A DNA stretch of 63,400 nucleotides, taken from Azospirillum sp. 412522. GTDB taxonomy: Bacteria > Pseudomonadota > Alphaproteobacteria > Azospirillales > Azospirillaceae. Every line of letters starts with the position of its first letter. The stretch's first letter is position 1. The stretch is from NCBI RefSeq assembly GCF_019805165.1, contig NZ_RWIJ01000034.1, positions 1 to 63,400 on the forward strand, written 5' to 3'. The notes under the pieces were generated by a model. That model worked only from the letters and a program-made list of their open reading frames with translations, was not told the origin of the DNA and searched no databases. Positions 43,452-52,182 of this stretch are shown here, in pieces. Both the position numbers and the translations under genes were made by a program.

Positions 43452-44795
43452 ATGAGACGGTTTTTCCTGGTCCTGCTGGTTGCCGCTCTGATCGGCGGCG
43501 GCGGGTACTATTGGTATGCGACCCACCAGGTTGGGCAGGACGGCAGGACGGCCGCAGCGGACGGCCAGAAGGCGGACGGCCAGAAGGGGCAATCCAAATC
43601 GCCGGCGCCGGCTGCCGGCCGCGCGGTCCCCGTGGTGACCCAGACGGTGGCGGCGCAGGCCGTGCCGGAGCAGATCGTCACCATCGGCAGCGTCCAGCCC
43701 ATCGCCGCCATCGCCATCAAGGCCCGCGTCGACAGCGCCGTGGAATCGGTCGCCTTCACCGAAGGGCAGGAGGTCAAGACCGGCGACACGCTGTTCACGC
43801 TCGACAGCCGCTCGCTCGACGCCCAGCTGCGTCAGGCCCAGGCCAACCTGGAGCGCGACCGCGCCAACCTGGAAAAGGCCAAGGGCGACGTGAAGCGCTA
43901 TGCGGAGCTGGTGCGGACCAGCGCCATCTCCCGCACCACCTACGACGCCGCCGTCGCCACCGCCGACGCGCTGGAGGGCACGGTGAAGGCCGACCTCGCG
44001 GCGATCGAGGCGGCCAAGGTGTCGCTCAGCTTCACCCGCATCACCGCGCCGATGGACGGCCGCACCGGCACCGTCGCCGCCAAGGTCGGCACCATGGTCC
44101 GCGCCGCCGACGCCAACCCGCTGGTCACCCTGACCCAGCTGCGTCCGATCAACGTCTCCTTCAACGTCCCGGAAAAGCATCTGCCGGCGATCCGCGCCGC
44201 GATGGCCTCCGGCTCCCTTCCCGTCACCGCCACCATCGCCGGGGGATACGGCCAGAAGCCGGGGGGCGAGAAGGCGGAGGGCAAGCTGTCCTTCGTCGAC
44301 AGCCAGGTCGACCAGCAGACCGGCACGATCCTGGTCAAGGGCGAGTTTCCCAACGCCGACACCCGGCTGTGGCCGGGCCAGTTCGTCGATACCGTCCTGA
44401 CCCTGCGGGTCGAGCAGAACGCCCTGACCATCCCCGATCTGGCGGTGCAGACCGGCCAGAAGGGCCGTTTCGTCTATGTCGTCAAGGCCGACGAGACGGC
44501 GGAGGTCCGCCCGGTCACCGTCGAGCGCAGCCATGGCGGCCTCAGCGTCGTCGCCTCCGGCCTGAAGGCCGGGGAGCGGGTGGTGGTCGATGGCCAGTCC
44601 CGCCTGTTCCCCGGCGCGAAGATCACCGAGAAGGCCGGCGGCAAGCCCGCCGCCCCCGCCAGCGGCGGCGAGACGGCCGAAGGCGGCCGCCAGCAGGGAT
44701 CAGCCACCCAGGACGCCGCAGCCCGCAGCGCCGCGACCAATGGGGCGGCCAACGGCCAGTCCGCCGAAGGCAAGAGCACCGGGGGCGCCACGTGA
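43452..44795 (+). CDS. RND efflux periplasmic adaptor (MdtA/AcrA-like)
   Basis: A 447-residue membrane fusion protein. A signal-anchor (FFLVLLVAALIGGGGYYWYA) precedes a Gln/Lys-rich linker, a barrel-sandwich half (VTIGSVQPIAAIAIKARVDSAVESVAFTEGQEVKTGDTLF), an alpha-hairpin (about 135-195) and the second half (FTRITAPMDGRTGTVAAKVGTMV). The C-terminal ~50 residues are an Ala/Gly/Lys-rich tail. It links the inner-membrane pump to an outer-membrane channel. Its stop overlaps the pump GTG (GTGA, 44792-44795). Confidence 0.93.
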   Translation: MRRFFLVLLVAALIGGGGYYWYATHQVGQDGRTAAADGQKADGQKGQSKSPAPAAGRAVPVVTQTVAAQAVPEQIVTIGSVQPIAAIAIKARVDSAVESVAFTEGQEVKTGDTLFTLDSRSLDAQLRQAQANLERDRANLEKAKGDVKRYAELVRTSAISRTTYDAAVATADALEGTVKADLAAIEAAKVSLSFTRITAPMDGRTGTVAAKVGTMVRAADANPLVTLTQLRPINVSFNVPEKHLPAIRAAMASGSLPVTATIAGGYGQKPGGEKAEGKLSFVDSQVDQQTGTILVKGEFPNADTRLWPGQFVDTVLTLRVEQNALTIPDLAVQTGQKGRFVYVVKADETAEVRPVTVERSHGGLSVVASGLKAGERVVVDGQSRLFPGAKITEKAGGKPAAPASGGETAEGGRQQGSATQDAAARSAATNGAANGQSAEGKSTGGAT

Positions 44796-47700
44796 ACCTC
44801 TCCGAACTCTGCATCCGCCGTCCGGTGATGACCATTCTCCTGACGGCGGCCCTGGTGCTGAGCGGTCTGGCGGCCTACCGCCAGCTGCCGACCGCGGCGC
44901 TGCCGCGGGTCGATTTCCCGGTGGTCAGCGTCACCGCCACCCTGCCGGGCGCCTCGCCGGAAACCATGGCGGCGTCGGTCGCCAGCCCGCTGGAGCGCGA
45001 GTTCTCGACCATCGCCGGCATCGACACCATCACGTCGAACAGCACGCTCGGCAACACCAGCATCACCATCCAGTTCGTGCTGGAGCGCGACATCGACGCG
45101 GCGGCGGCCGACGTGCAGGCGGCCATCGCCCGCACCCAGCGCCGGCTGCCGGCGGAGATGACCACCCCGCCCAGCTACCGCAAGGTCAACCCGGCCGACC
45201 AGCCGATCCTGTTCCTGTCGCTGAACTCGCCGACCCTGCCGCTGGCGCAGCTCAACGACATCGCCGAAACGCTGATCCAGCCCAAGGTCGCCACCCTGCC
45301 GGGCGTCGCCCAGGTGCAGATCTACGGCTCGCAGAAATACGCGGTGCGGGTGCAGGTCAACCCCAACGCGCTGGCGCTCCGCGGCATCGGCATCGACGAG
45401 CTGCAGAAGGCGCTGGCCGCCGCCAACGCCAACACCCCCGTCGGCACCCTGACCGGCCAGCAGCAGCAGCTGGTGATCGCCGCCAACCCGCAGCTTCCCG
45501 ACGCCGCCGCCTTCCGCGATCTGATCGTTGCCTACCGCAACAGCGCGCCGGTCCGTCTCGGCGACGTGGCGCAGGTGCTGGACAGCGTCGAGAACGACCG
45601 CACCGCCAGCTGGCTGAACGGCACCCGCAGCATCATGCTGGCGGTGCAGCGCCAGCCCGACGCCAACACCGTCGACGTGGTCGACCGCGTGCGCGAGCTG
45701 GTCCCGGTGTTCCAGACCCAGCTTCCGGCCGCCGCCGCCATCCAGGTGGTCAACGACCGCTCCGAATCGATCCGTCAGGCGGTGGAGGACGTGCAGTTCA
45801 CGCTCGGCCTGACCATCGTGCTGGTCGTCATGGTGATCTTCCTGTTCCTGCGCCGGCTGTCGGCGACGCTGATCCCGGCGCTGGCCGTGCCGATCTCGCT
45901 GATCGCGACGGCGGGCGGCATGCATCTGCTGGGATTCTCCGTCGACAACATCTCGCTGATGGCGCTGACGCTGGCGGTCGGCCTCGTGGTCGACGACGCC
46001 ATCGTCATGATGGAGAACATCGTCCGCTACGTCGAAGAGGGGATGAAGCCGTTCGAGGCCGCCATCAAGGGCTCGCGCGAGATCGGCTTCACCATCCTGT
46101 CGATCACCCTGTCGCTGGTCGCGGTCTTCATCCCGATCCTGCTGATGGGCGGCGTGGTCGGGCGGCTGTTCCACGAGTTCGCCCTGGTCGTCACCATGTC
46201 GATCGGCGCCTCGGCCTTCGTGTCGCTGACGCTGACGCCGATGATGTGCTCGCGCTTCCTCACCCATGCCCACGACCAGAAGGAGGGCTGGTTCGGCCGC
46301 ATGCTGGAGGGCGGCTTCTCGGCATTGCTGAACGGCTATGCCCGGACCCTGCGCTGGACCCTGCGCCACCGGCCGCTGATGGGGCTGGTGATGATCGGCA
46401 CCGTCATCGGCACGGCGCTGCTCTACCAGGCGATCCCCAAGGGCTTCTTCCCGACCGAGGACATCGGCCAGATCCAGGTGACGACCGAGGCGCGGGCCGA
46501 CATCGCCTTCCCGTCGATGGCGGAGCGGCAGCAGCAGGTCGCCGCCATCATCAAGGCAAACCCGGCGGTGGTCGACGTCATCTCCTCCGTCGGCGTCGGC
46601 GGCAGCACCGGCAACCAGGGCCGCATGTTCATCACCCTGAAGCCGCGCGACGAGCGTCCGTCGGCGACCGAGGTGATCCAGCAGATTCGCCGGCAGGTCA
46701 ACGGCATCCCCGGCATGGCCGTCTACATGCAGCCGGTGCAGAACCTGCGCATTGGCGGCCGCGCGTCGAAGAGCCTCTACCAGTACACCATCCAGGGCCT
46801 CGACCTCGACGAGCTGTACCAGTGGTCCGGCCGGCTGGAGCAGACGCTGCGCGGCATCCCCATCCTGCAGGACGTCACCAGCGACCTTCAGCTGAACAAT
46901 CCGCAGGCCTATGTCCACATCGACCGCGAGAAGGCGGCGACGCTGGGCATCGGCGTCGATCAGGTGCGCTCGACCCTCTACAGCGCCTTCGGCCAGCGTC
47001 AGGTCTCGACCATCTACACCCCCAGCAACGACTATCAGGTGCTGATCGAGCTGGAGCCGAAATACCAGGGCGACGACAGTTCGCTGTCGCGCATCTATGT
47101 CCGCTCGCCCACCACCGGCAAGCTGGTGCCGCTCGACGCCTTCGCGCGGGTGGAGCGCACGGCCGGCCCGCTGGCGGTCAACCACCAGGGGCAGCTGCCG
47201 GCGGTGACCCTGTCCTTCAACCTGGCGCCCGGCGCCTCGCTGGGGCAGGCGGTGGATCTGATCCGCGCGTCGGAGCGGGAGATGGGCCTGCCGCCCACCA
47301 TCACCACCGGCTTCGCCGGCACCGCCCAGGTGTTCCAGGATGCCCAGGCCGGTCAGGCGCTGCTGCTGTCGGCGGCGGTGCTGGTGATCTACATCGTGCT
47401 GGGCGTGCTGTACGAGAGCTTCATCCACCCGCTGACCATCCTGTCTGGCCTGCCGTCGGCGGCCATCGGCGCGCTCGCCACGCTGATGCTGTTCGACGTC
47501 GAACTCAGCGTCATCGCCATCATCGGCATCCTGATGCTGATCGGCATCGTGAAGAAGAACGCGATCATGATGATCGACTTCGCGGTGGACGCGCGGCGCA
47601 ACGGCATGTCGGCGCGCGAAGCGATCGAGCAGGCCTGCGTGCTGCGCTTCCGCCCGATCATCATGACGACGATGGCGGCGATCATGGGGACCCTGCCCAT

Positions 47701-47911
47701 CGCCATCGCCCATGGCGCCGCCGCCGAACTGCGCCAGCCGCTGGGCCTCGCCGTGGTCGGCGGCCTGTGCGTGTCGCAGGTGCTGACGCTCTACATCACG
47801 CCGTCGCTCTACCTCTACATGGAGGATCTCGGCCAATTCGTCGGCACGCTGTTCCGTGGCCGCAAGGCGGACATCCCCCATGGCCCGATGCCGGCCGGCG
47901 GCGATGATTGA
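44792..47911 (+). CDS. RND multidrug efflux pump (MdtB/MuxB-like)
   Basis: A 1039-residue inner-membrane RND pump of the AcrB superfamily, MdtB/MdtC branch. It starts NLSELCIRRPVMTILLTAAL, has two 300-residue periplasmic loops and twelve membrane helices; the proton-relay Asp pair is in VGLVVDDAIVMMENI (TM4), and the NNA-like region of the second half is GIVKKNAIMMIDFAV. Periplasmic motifs (PVGTLTGQQQQLVIAANPQL, ILQDVTSDLQLNNPQAYVHIDR) are typical. Start is GTG at 44792. No outer-membrane factor gene follows, so a TolC-like channel must come from elsewhere. Confidence 0.95.
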   Translation: MNLSELCIRRPVMTILLTAALVLSGLAAYRQLPTAALPRVDFPVVSVTATLPGASPETMAASVASPLEREFSTIAGIDTITSNSTLGNTSITIQFVLERDIDAAAADVQAAIARTQRRLPAEMTTPPSYRKVNPADQPILFLSLNSPTLPLAQLNDIAETLIQPKVATLPGVAQVQIYGSQKYAVRVQVNPNALALRGIGIDELQKALAAANANTPVGTLTGQQQQLVIAANPQLPDAAAFRDLIVAYRNSAPVRLGDVAQVLDSVENDRTASWLNGTRSIMLAVQRQPDANTVDVVDRVRELVPVFQTQLPAAAAIQVVNDRSESIRQAVEDVQFTLGLTIVLVVMVIFLFLRRLSATLIPALAVPISLIATAGGMHLLGFSVDNISLMALTLAVGLVVDDAIVMMENIVRYVEEGMKPFEAAIKGSREIGFTILSITLSLVAVFIPILLMGGVVGRLFHEFALVVTMSIGASAFVSLTLTPMMCSRFLTHAHDQKEGWFGRMLEGGFSALLNGYARTLRWTLRHRPLMGLVMIGTVIGTALLYQAIPKGFFPTEDIGQIQVTTEARADIAFPSMAERQQQVAAIIKANPAVVDVISSVGVGGSTGNQGRMFITLKPRDERPSATEVIQQIRRQVNGIPGMAVYMQPVQNLRIGGRASKSLYQYTIQGLDLDELYQWSGRLEQTLRGIPILQDVTSDLQLNNPQAYVHIDREKAATLGIGVDQVRSTLYSAFGQRQVSTIYTPSNDYQVLIELEPKYQGDDSSLSRIYVRSPTTGKLVPLDAFARVERTAGPLAVNHQGQLPAVTLSFNLAPGASLGQAVDLIRASEREMGLPPTITTGFAGTAQVFQDAQAGQALLLSAAVLVIYIVLGVLYESFIHPLTILSGLPSAAIGALATLMLFDVELSVIAIIGILMLIGIVKKNAIMMIDFAVDARRNGMSAREAIEQACVLRFRPIIMTTMAAIMGTLPIAIAHGAAAELRQPLGLAVVGGLCVSQVLTLYITPSLYLYMEDLGQFVGTLFRGRKADIPHGPMPAGGDD

Positions 47912-47934
47912 GCGATTGAGCGTCTGGAACGTTA

Positions 47935-47958
47935 CCCCTCTCCCGTCCTGGGAGAGGG
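47935..47958. repeat. Palindromic repeat after the RND pump gene
   Basis: CCCCTCTCCCG and CTGGGAGAGGG form the same palindrome as at 1225 and 1359 with small changes. It lies between the convergent RND and 47963 genes. Confidence 0.5.
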
Positions 47959-47962
47959 AGCC

Positions 47963-48427
47963 TTACACCGCGATCTGCGTGACCAGCGGCGTGTTCACCC
48001 CGGCATCGGCGCGGCGGTAGGCGTCGATGGCCTCGGACCAGGGTTCGATGGTCAGGCCGCTGCCCATCGCTTCCTGATGGATGCTCTGGGCGATATAGCC
48101 GGCGTTGGGGAGGGCGTTCAGCGGCACCGGGCCGCCATTGACCGGGCCGGCATCCTCATCCGCCCCGCCGATCGCGAAGCCGCCGGCCGATCCGCCCGCC
48201 GACCTCGCCCGAGTCGCCGTCGATTCTGCGTCGGCGCGGCCGCTGCCCTGCAAGGCGTCGCCGGTCGCTTCGGTGCCGTCCTTGCCGCGCCTGCGCTCCT
48301 CCTCGCCGGGGACGCGGCGGATCGGTTGTACGGCCGCGGCATCGCTTGCCAGCATCTGACGCAGCCTCGCGACGCCCGAACTGGGCATGGCGCTGGTCGG
48401 TGCGGGAAGGGCGGCCAGTCCGGACAA
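47963..48427 (-). CDS. Uncharacterised protein with conserved-looking C-terminus
   Basis: A frame of up to 154 residues. The first two thirds are Ala/Gly/Arg/Asp-rich and disordered-looking; the last ~45 residues (GYIAQSIHQEAMGSGLTIEPWSEAIDAYRRA in pieces) are helical and look like a domain, which is why I keep it. No signal peptide or membrane segment. Start unclear: TTG at 48427 has GAGG 10 nt before it; ATGs at 48388 and 48355 are alternatives. Function unknown. Confidence 0.5.
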   Translation of the reverse strand: MSGLAALPAPTSAMPSSGVARLRQMLASDAAAVQPIRRVPGEEERRRGKDGTEATGDALQGSGRADAESTATRARSAGGSAGGFAIGGADEDAGPVNGGPVPLNALPNAGYIAQSIHQEAMGSGLTIEPWSEAIDAYRRADAGVNTPLVTQIAV

Positions 48428-48628
48428 GGGGCGGTTACCTCGAGAACAGCCAGGGGAAACGGGAGAGCACAGTATCGCTCATCGGGTGATCTTGCACAAA
48501 CCCCCCGCGATCTAAAACAGGGTAGCGCGGTAAAGGTTCCAAAATATTTAAAATGCCACACAATTGTTCTCTGATTGCGACTCCCTGGTGCAGAGGGAGG
48601 CTCGGCAGGACCGGATACGGCTGTTACA

Positions 48629-50659
48629 GTGGGGCGTTCGCCCACGGACCCGCATAATGACCGCGTAACGAAGGATGGCGCGCCGACCTTGCCAGCCCGG
48701 ACTCCCGACCTTCCGACGAACCTCTCCGCTCCGGGCGACGAGCCTGGACCGGAGCCATTGACCGGCGACGATCTCGCGATGCTGGCGTTGGAGCAGATGG
48801 ACCAGGGCGTGATGCTGGTCGACGCCGACCTGACGGTGCGCGTCATCAACCGCCGGCTCTACGAGATGTTCGACGTGCCGCAGGGCTACATGCCGGGTGC
48901 CGACTATGCCCGCATCGTCGCCTATCTCGCCCACCGCGGCGAATATGGCCCGGGTGACCCCGACGCCGTCGCCGCCCGCCATCTGGAGCGGGCGCGCCGT
49001 GCCGATCCGCCGCTGTACGAGCACCGCCGCCCCAACGGCCGCGTGCTGGAGGTGCGGTCCCGGCGCACCTCCGGCGGCGGCTTCGTCCGCACCTACACCG
49101 ACGTGACCGAGCGCCGCCGGGCGGAGGACGACCTTGCGACCCAGCGTCACCTGCTGCGTTTGACGCTGGAGAATATGGGGCAGGGCATCGTCCTGCTGGA
49201 CCGCGACCTGCGTTACATCGCCTGGAACCGCAACGCGCTGGACATACTGGGCGTGTCGAACGAGGTGATGCGCAGCCACCCGACGCTTCCGGACCTTGTG
49301 CGCCACCAGATCGCCAGCGGCATGGTGGATCTGCCGTCCGGCGCCCCTGATTTCGGCGACGATCTGGACGCCAAGACCGTCTATCTGATGGATCGCATCG
49401 GTCGGCCGGAGCGGGAGTTCGTCTATGCCCGCCCGCAGGGCGACGGCCGCTTCATCGAGGTGCGGGTGGTGCCGCTGCCGGACGGCGCGCAGGTGCGGAC
49501 CTACACCGACATCACCGACCGCGTCATCGCCGACGAGGCCCTGCGCCAGAGCCGCGAGATCCTGACCGGGGTGATCGACGCCATCCCGGCGCTGATCGAC
49601 GTGAAGGACCGCGACGGTGTCGTCCGGCTGACCAACCGATTCTATCGCGACACCTACGGTCCGGCCGAGGCGCCGCCGCCCGGTCCCTCGACCGACCGGG
49701 CCATGGCGCTCGACCGGCTGGTGGTGGGCGGCGGGCAGGGCATCCCCTTCCACGAGGACCGCGCGCCCGACGGCGACGGCACCCTGCGGGATTGGCTGAC
49801 CACCAAGATGCCGCTGACCGATGACGACGGCGAGGTCACCCATATCGTCACCGTGGCGCTCGACATCACCGCGCGGAAGCGGGCGGAGGCCGAGCTGCGC
49901 GACGCCCAGGCCAGCCTGATCCAGGCGGAGAAGCTGGCCTCGCTGGCCCAGCTGGTCGCCGGCGTCGCGCATGAGGTGAACACGCCCATCGGCGTCACCC
50001 TGACCGCGATCTCCCATCTGGGGGAGGAGGTTGAGCGCATCCGCACGCTCTTCGAGGAGAACCGCATCCGCCGCAGCGATTTCCAGGAGTTCCTCACCGT
50101 CGCCTGGGAATCGACGCGAATGATCCTGGCGAACGTCGAGCGCGCCACCGGCCTGATCCAGAGCTTCAAGCAGGTCGCCTCCGACCAGGCGAGCGGCGAG
50201 CGCCGGCCCTTCGACCTCGCCGCCTATGTCGACGAGGTCCTGCTGAGCCTGCGCCCCCGCCTGCGCCGTACCCATGTGACGGTGGACCTCGACATCCCGA
50301 CCGGCCTGATCGTCGACGGCTATCCCGGCGCCTTCGCGCAGGTGCTGTCGAACCTGATCATCAACGCCCTGGTCCACGCCTATGACGAGGGCGGGACCGG
50401 CCGCATCCTGCTGTCCGCCCGCGAACAGCCGGCCGGCTGGATCGAGATGCGCTATGCCGACGACGGCAAGGGCATCCCGGCCGACATCCGGTCCCGCATC
50501 TTCGATCCCTTCTTCACGACGAAGCGCGGGATGGGGGCCAGCGGGTTGGGCCTGAGCATCTGCGCCAACATCATGACCGGCACCATGCGCGGCAGCATCG
50601 CGCTGGAGGATGGCGAGGGGACGGGCGCGCGGTTCCTGCTGCGGTTTCCGGTGGAGTAG
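48629..50659 (+). CDS. PAS histidine kinase without receiver
   Basis: A sensor kinase of about 676 residues, apparently soluble. After ~45 unordered residues come three PAS units (two PAS_7-like with LEQMDQGVMLVDADLTVRV and LENMGQGIVLLDRDLRYIAWN, then a shorter one ending ITARKRAEAEL), a HisKA region with LAQLVAGVAHEVNTPIGVTL (phospho-His in AHEVN) and an HATPase with NLIINALVHAYDEG, DDGKGIP and GASGLGLSICANI. No cognate regulator is adjacent. The start is uncertain: GTG 48629 is chosen; the frame is open to TTG 48575, and TTG 48690 is also possible. Confidence 0.87.
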   Translation: MGRSPTDPHNDRVTKDGAPTLPARTPDLPTNLSAPGDEPGPEPLTGDDLAMLALEQMDQGVMLVDADLTVRVINRRLYEMFDVPQGYMPGADYARIVAYLAHRGEYGPGDPDAVAARHLERARRADPPLYEHRRPNGRVLEVRSRRTSGGGFVRTYTDVTERRRAEDDLATQRHLLRLTLENMGQGIVLLDRDLRYIAWNRNALDILGVSNEVMRSHPTLPDLVRHQIASGMVDLPSGAPDFGDDLDAKTVYLMDRIGRPEREFVYARPQGDGRFIEVRVVPLPDGAQVRTYTDITDRVIADEALRQSREILTGVIDAIPALIDVKDRDGVVRLTNRFYRDTYGPAEAPPPGPSTDRAMALDRLVVGGGQGIPFHEDRAPDGDGTLRDWLTTKMPLTDDDGEVTHIVTVALDITARKRAEAELRDAQASLIQAEKLASLAQLVAGVAHEVNTPIGVTLTAISHLGEEVERIRTLFEENRIRRSDFQEFLTVAWESTRMILANVERATGLIQSFKQVASDQASGERRPFDLAAYVDEVLLSLRPRLRRTHVTVDLDIPTGLIVDGYPGAFAQVLSNLIINALVHAYDEGGTGRILLSAREQPAGWIEMRYADDGKGIPADIRSRIFDPFFTTKRGMGASGLGLSICANIMTGTMRGSIALEDGEGTGARFLLRFPVE

Positions 50660-50682
50660 GGGGGGCGGCCAGGGCCGGCGCC

Positions 50683-51876
50683 CTATGGCCCCGGCCGGGC
50701 GGCCGGCGTCTCGAACCGCAGGCCGAGCACCAGCGGCACGCTGATCGCGTAGACGGCCACGACCGACAGCCAGATCGCGCCCGGCCATTGCGCCCTGACC
50801 CAGAGGTAGACGCTGGAGAAGGCAAGGGGAGCCACGATCGAGGCGAGGCTCAAGGCCGACGCCAGGACGCCCTGGAACTGTCCCTGCCGGCTTTCATCGA
50901 CCTGCCGGGTCGCCAGGGATTGCAGCGCCGGCACGCCGATGCCGCCGAGGGCGAAGACCGGCATGATCGCGAAGACCATCCAGCCCCGGGTGTTGAACGC
51001 CATCACGACCAGCGCGATGCAGGAGCTGGCGACGCCCAGCAGGATTGCCGCCCGTTCGCCGAGCAGCCTCACCGCCGGGCCTGGAAGGAAAGCCTGGGCA
51101 AGGGTCTGGCAGACGCCGAAGGCGCCGAGCGACAGGCCGATCCAGAAGCCGTTCCACTGAAAGCTGTCGCTCCCCCACAGCGCCCAGCTGGTGCCGTAGG
51201 CTTCGCCCGTCGCGCTGAACAGGAAAAAGACCAGGATGATGGGGAGCAGGCTCCTGACCGAGAACGCCCAGCGCAACGGCTTCAGCGGATTCAGCGCGGC
51301 GAGGTCGATCCTCTCCCGGCTGGGGGGGCGCGACTCCGGAAGGATGAGGAGCGCCAGCAGGAGATTGCAGGCGTTCAGGGCCGCCGCCGTGATGAAGGGC
51401 AGGCGCAGCCAGTGGTCGCCCAACGTGCCGCCGAGCACGGGCCCGATGATGAAGCCGATGCCGAACATGGCGTTGAACAGGCCGAACAGGCGGGCGCGCT
51501 TATTCTCCGGCGAAATGTCGGTGATGTAGGCGGTCGCCACGGAGACGTTGGCGCTCGTCAGGCCGGCGATGGCCCGCCCGAGCAACAGCATCCAGAGGTT
51601 GCCGGCGAAGGCGAGGAACAGATAGTTGACCGCCGCCCCGGCCAGGGAAACCAGCAGCACCGGGCGCCGGCCGATCCGGTCGCTCAGGGAGCCGAGGACA
51701 GGGGAAAAGATGAACTGCATCGCCGCATAGAGGGCGGTCAGGATGCCGATGTAGGGAGCCACGTTTTCGGCGTGTGTCACGTCCTGAAGCAGGGAGGGCA
51801 GAATTGGAAAGACGAGACCGATGCCGACGGCATCGAGGACGACGGCGGCGAATATGACGATGAGCCGTTTGTTCAT
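50683..51876 (-). CDS. MFS exporter, tetracycline-resistance (TetA) type
   Basis: A 397-residue, 12-helix major facilitator of the TCR/Tet subfamily: IVIFAAVVLDAVGIGLVFPILPSLL at the start, motif A as GSLSDRIGRRPVLLVSL and motif C-like IGFIIGPVLGGTLGD. Family members export tetracycline by proton antiport, but chromosomal homologues often have other substrates. GGAG 6 nt upstream fixes the ATG at 51876. Two perfect palindromes sit 130-190 bp upstream, yet no TetR gene is adjacent. Confidence 0.88.
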   Translation of the reverse strand: MNKRLIVIFAAVVLDAVGIGLVFPILPSLLQDVTHAENVAPYIGILTALYAAMQFIFSPVLGSLSDRIGRRPVLLVSLAGAAVNYLFLAFAGNLWMLLLGRAIAGLTSANVSVATAYITDISPENKRARLFGLFNAMFGIGFIIGPVLGGTLGDHWLRLPFITAAALNACNLLLALLILPESRPPSRERIDLAALNPLKPLRWAFSVRSLLPIILVFFLFSATGEAYGTSWALWGSDSFQWNGFWIGLSLGAFGVCQTLAQAFLPGPAVRLLGERAAILLGVASSCIALVVMAFNTRGWMVFAIMPVFALGGIGVPALQSLATRQVDESRQGQFQGVLASALSLASIVAPLAFSSVYLWVRAQWPGAIWLSVVAVYAISVPLVLGLRFETPAARPGP

Positions 51877-52182
51877 GATGAACTCCGGTGAACGCAAGCA
51901 TGCGGCGCCGCCAAGCGCAGATGGCTTGCGGCCAATGGCTTGCGACCCGTGACTCGCGGTTGAGCCTGACTGTGCAGGCAATCGATTTGTCGGGAACGCT
52001 GGCCGATCCATGCCTGAGACCGCATGGATGGCGTGTGCTTGACCGCCTGGACGACTATTCGTCCACCTGTTTACTCCGCCACTGAGCGGATCAAGGAAAG
52101 CGGTCGCTTTTCGCGCAATCGCTATCTACGCCCTGCGCGCAGGCGCGGCAAGCGGCTTTCTCACGCGCCGCCTCCGCAAGCG
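51877..52182. other. 306-bp region between MFS and LysR genes
   Basis: Non-coding leader of the MFS gene and trailer of the LysR gene. It contains a direct repeat ATGGCTTGCG (51921-51930 and 51935-51944), the palindrome ATCCATGC-N8-GCATGGAT (52006-52029) and the palindrome TGGACGA-CTAT-TCGTCCA (52048-52065). No open frame here looks real. Confidence 0.55.
52006..52065. promoter_or_regulatory. Two perfect palindromes upstream of the MFS gene
   Basis: ATCCATGC (52006-52013) with GCATGGAT (52022-52029), and TGGACGA (52048-52054) with TCGTCCA (52059-52065). Sizes of 24 and 18 bp suit dimeric repressors such as TetR or MarR. They lie 130-190 bp before the MFS ATG. Confidence 0.5.

Noticed and set aside
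44474..47881. A 1135-residue minus-strand open frame opposite the RND genes
   Set aside because: Same reasoning: an antisense shadow of adaptor and pump genes, with Arg/His/Gln-rich sequence and no ribosome binding site.
50683..51876. Calling the MFS gene a tetracycline-resistance determinant
   Set aside because: Only family-level similarity can be read; there is no tetR, mobile element or unusual base composition.
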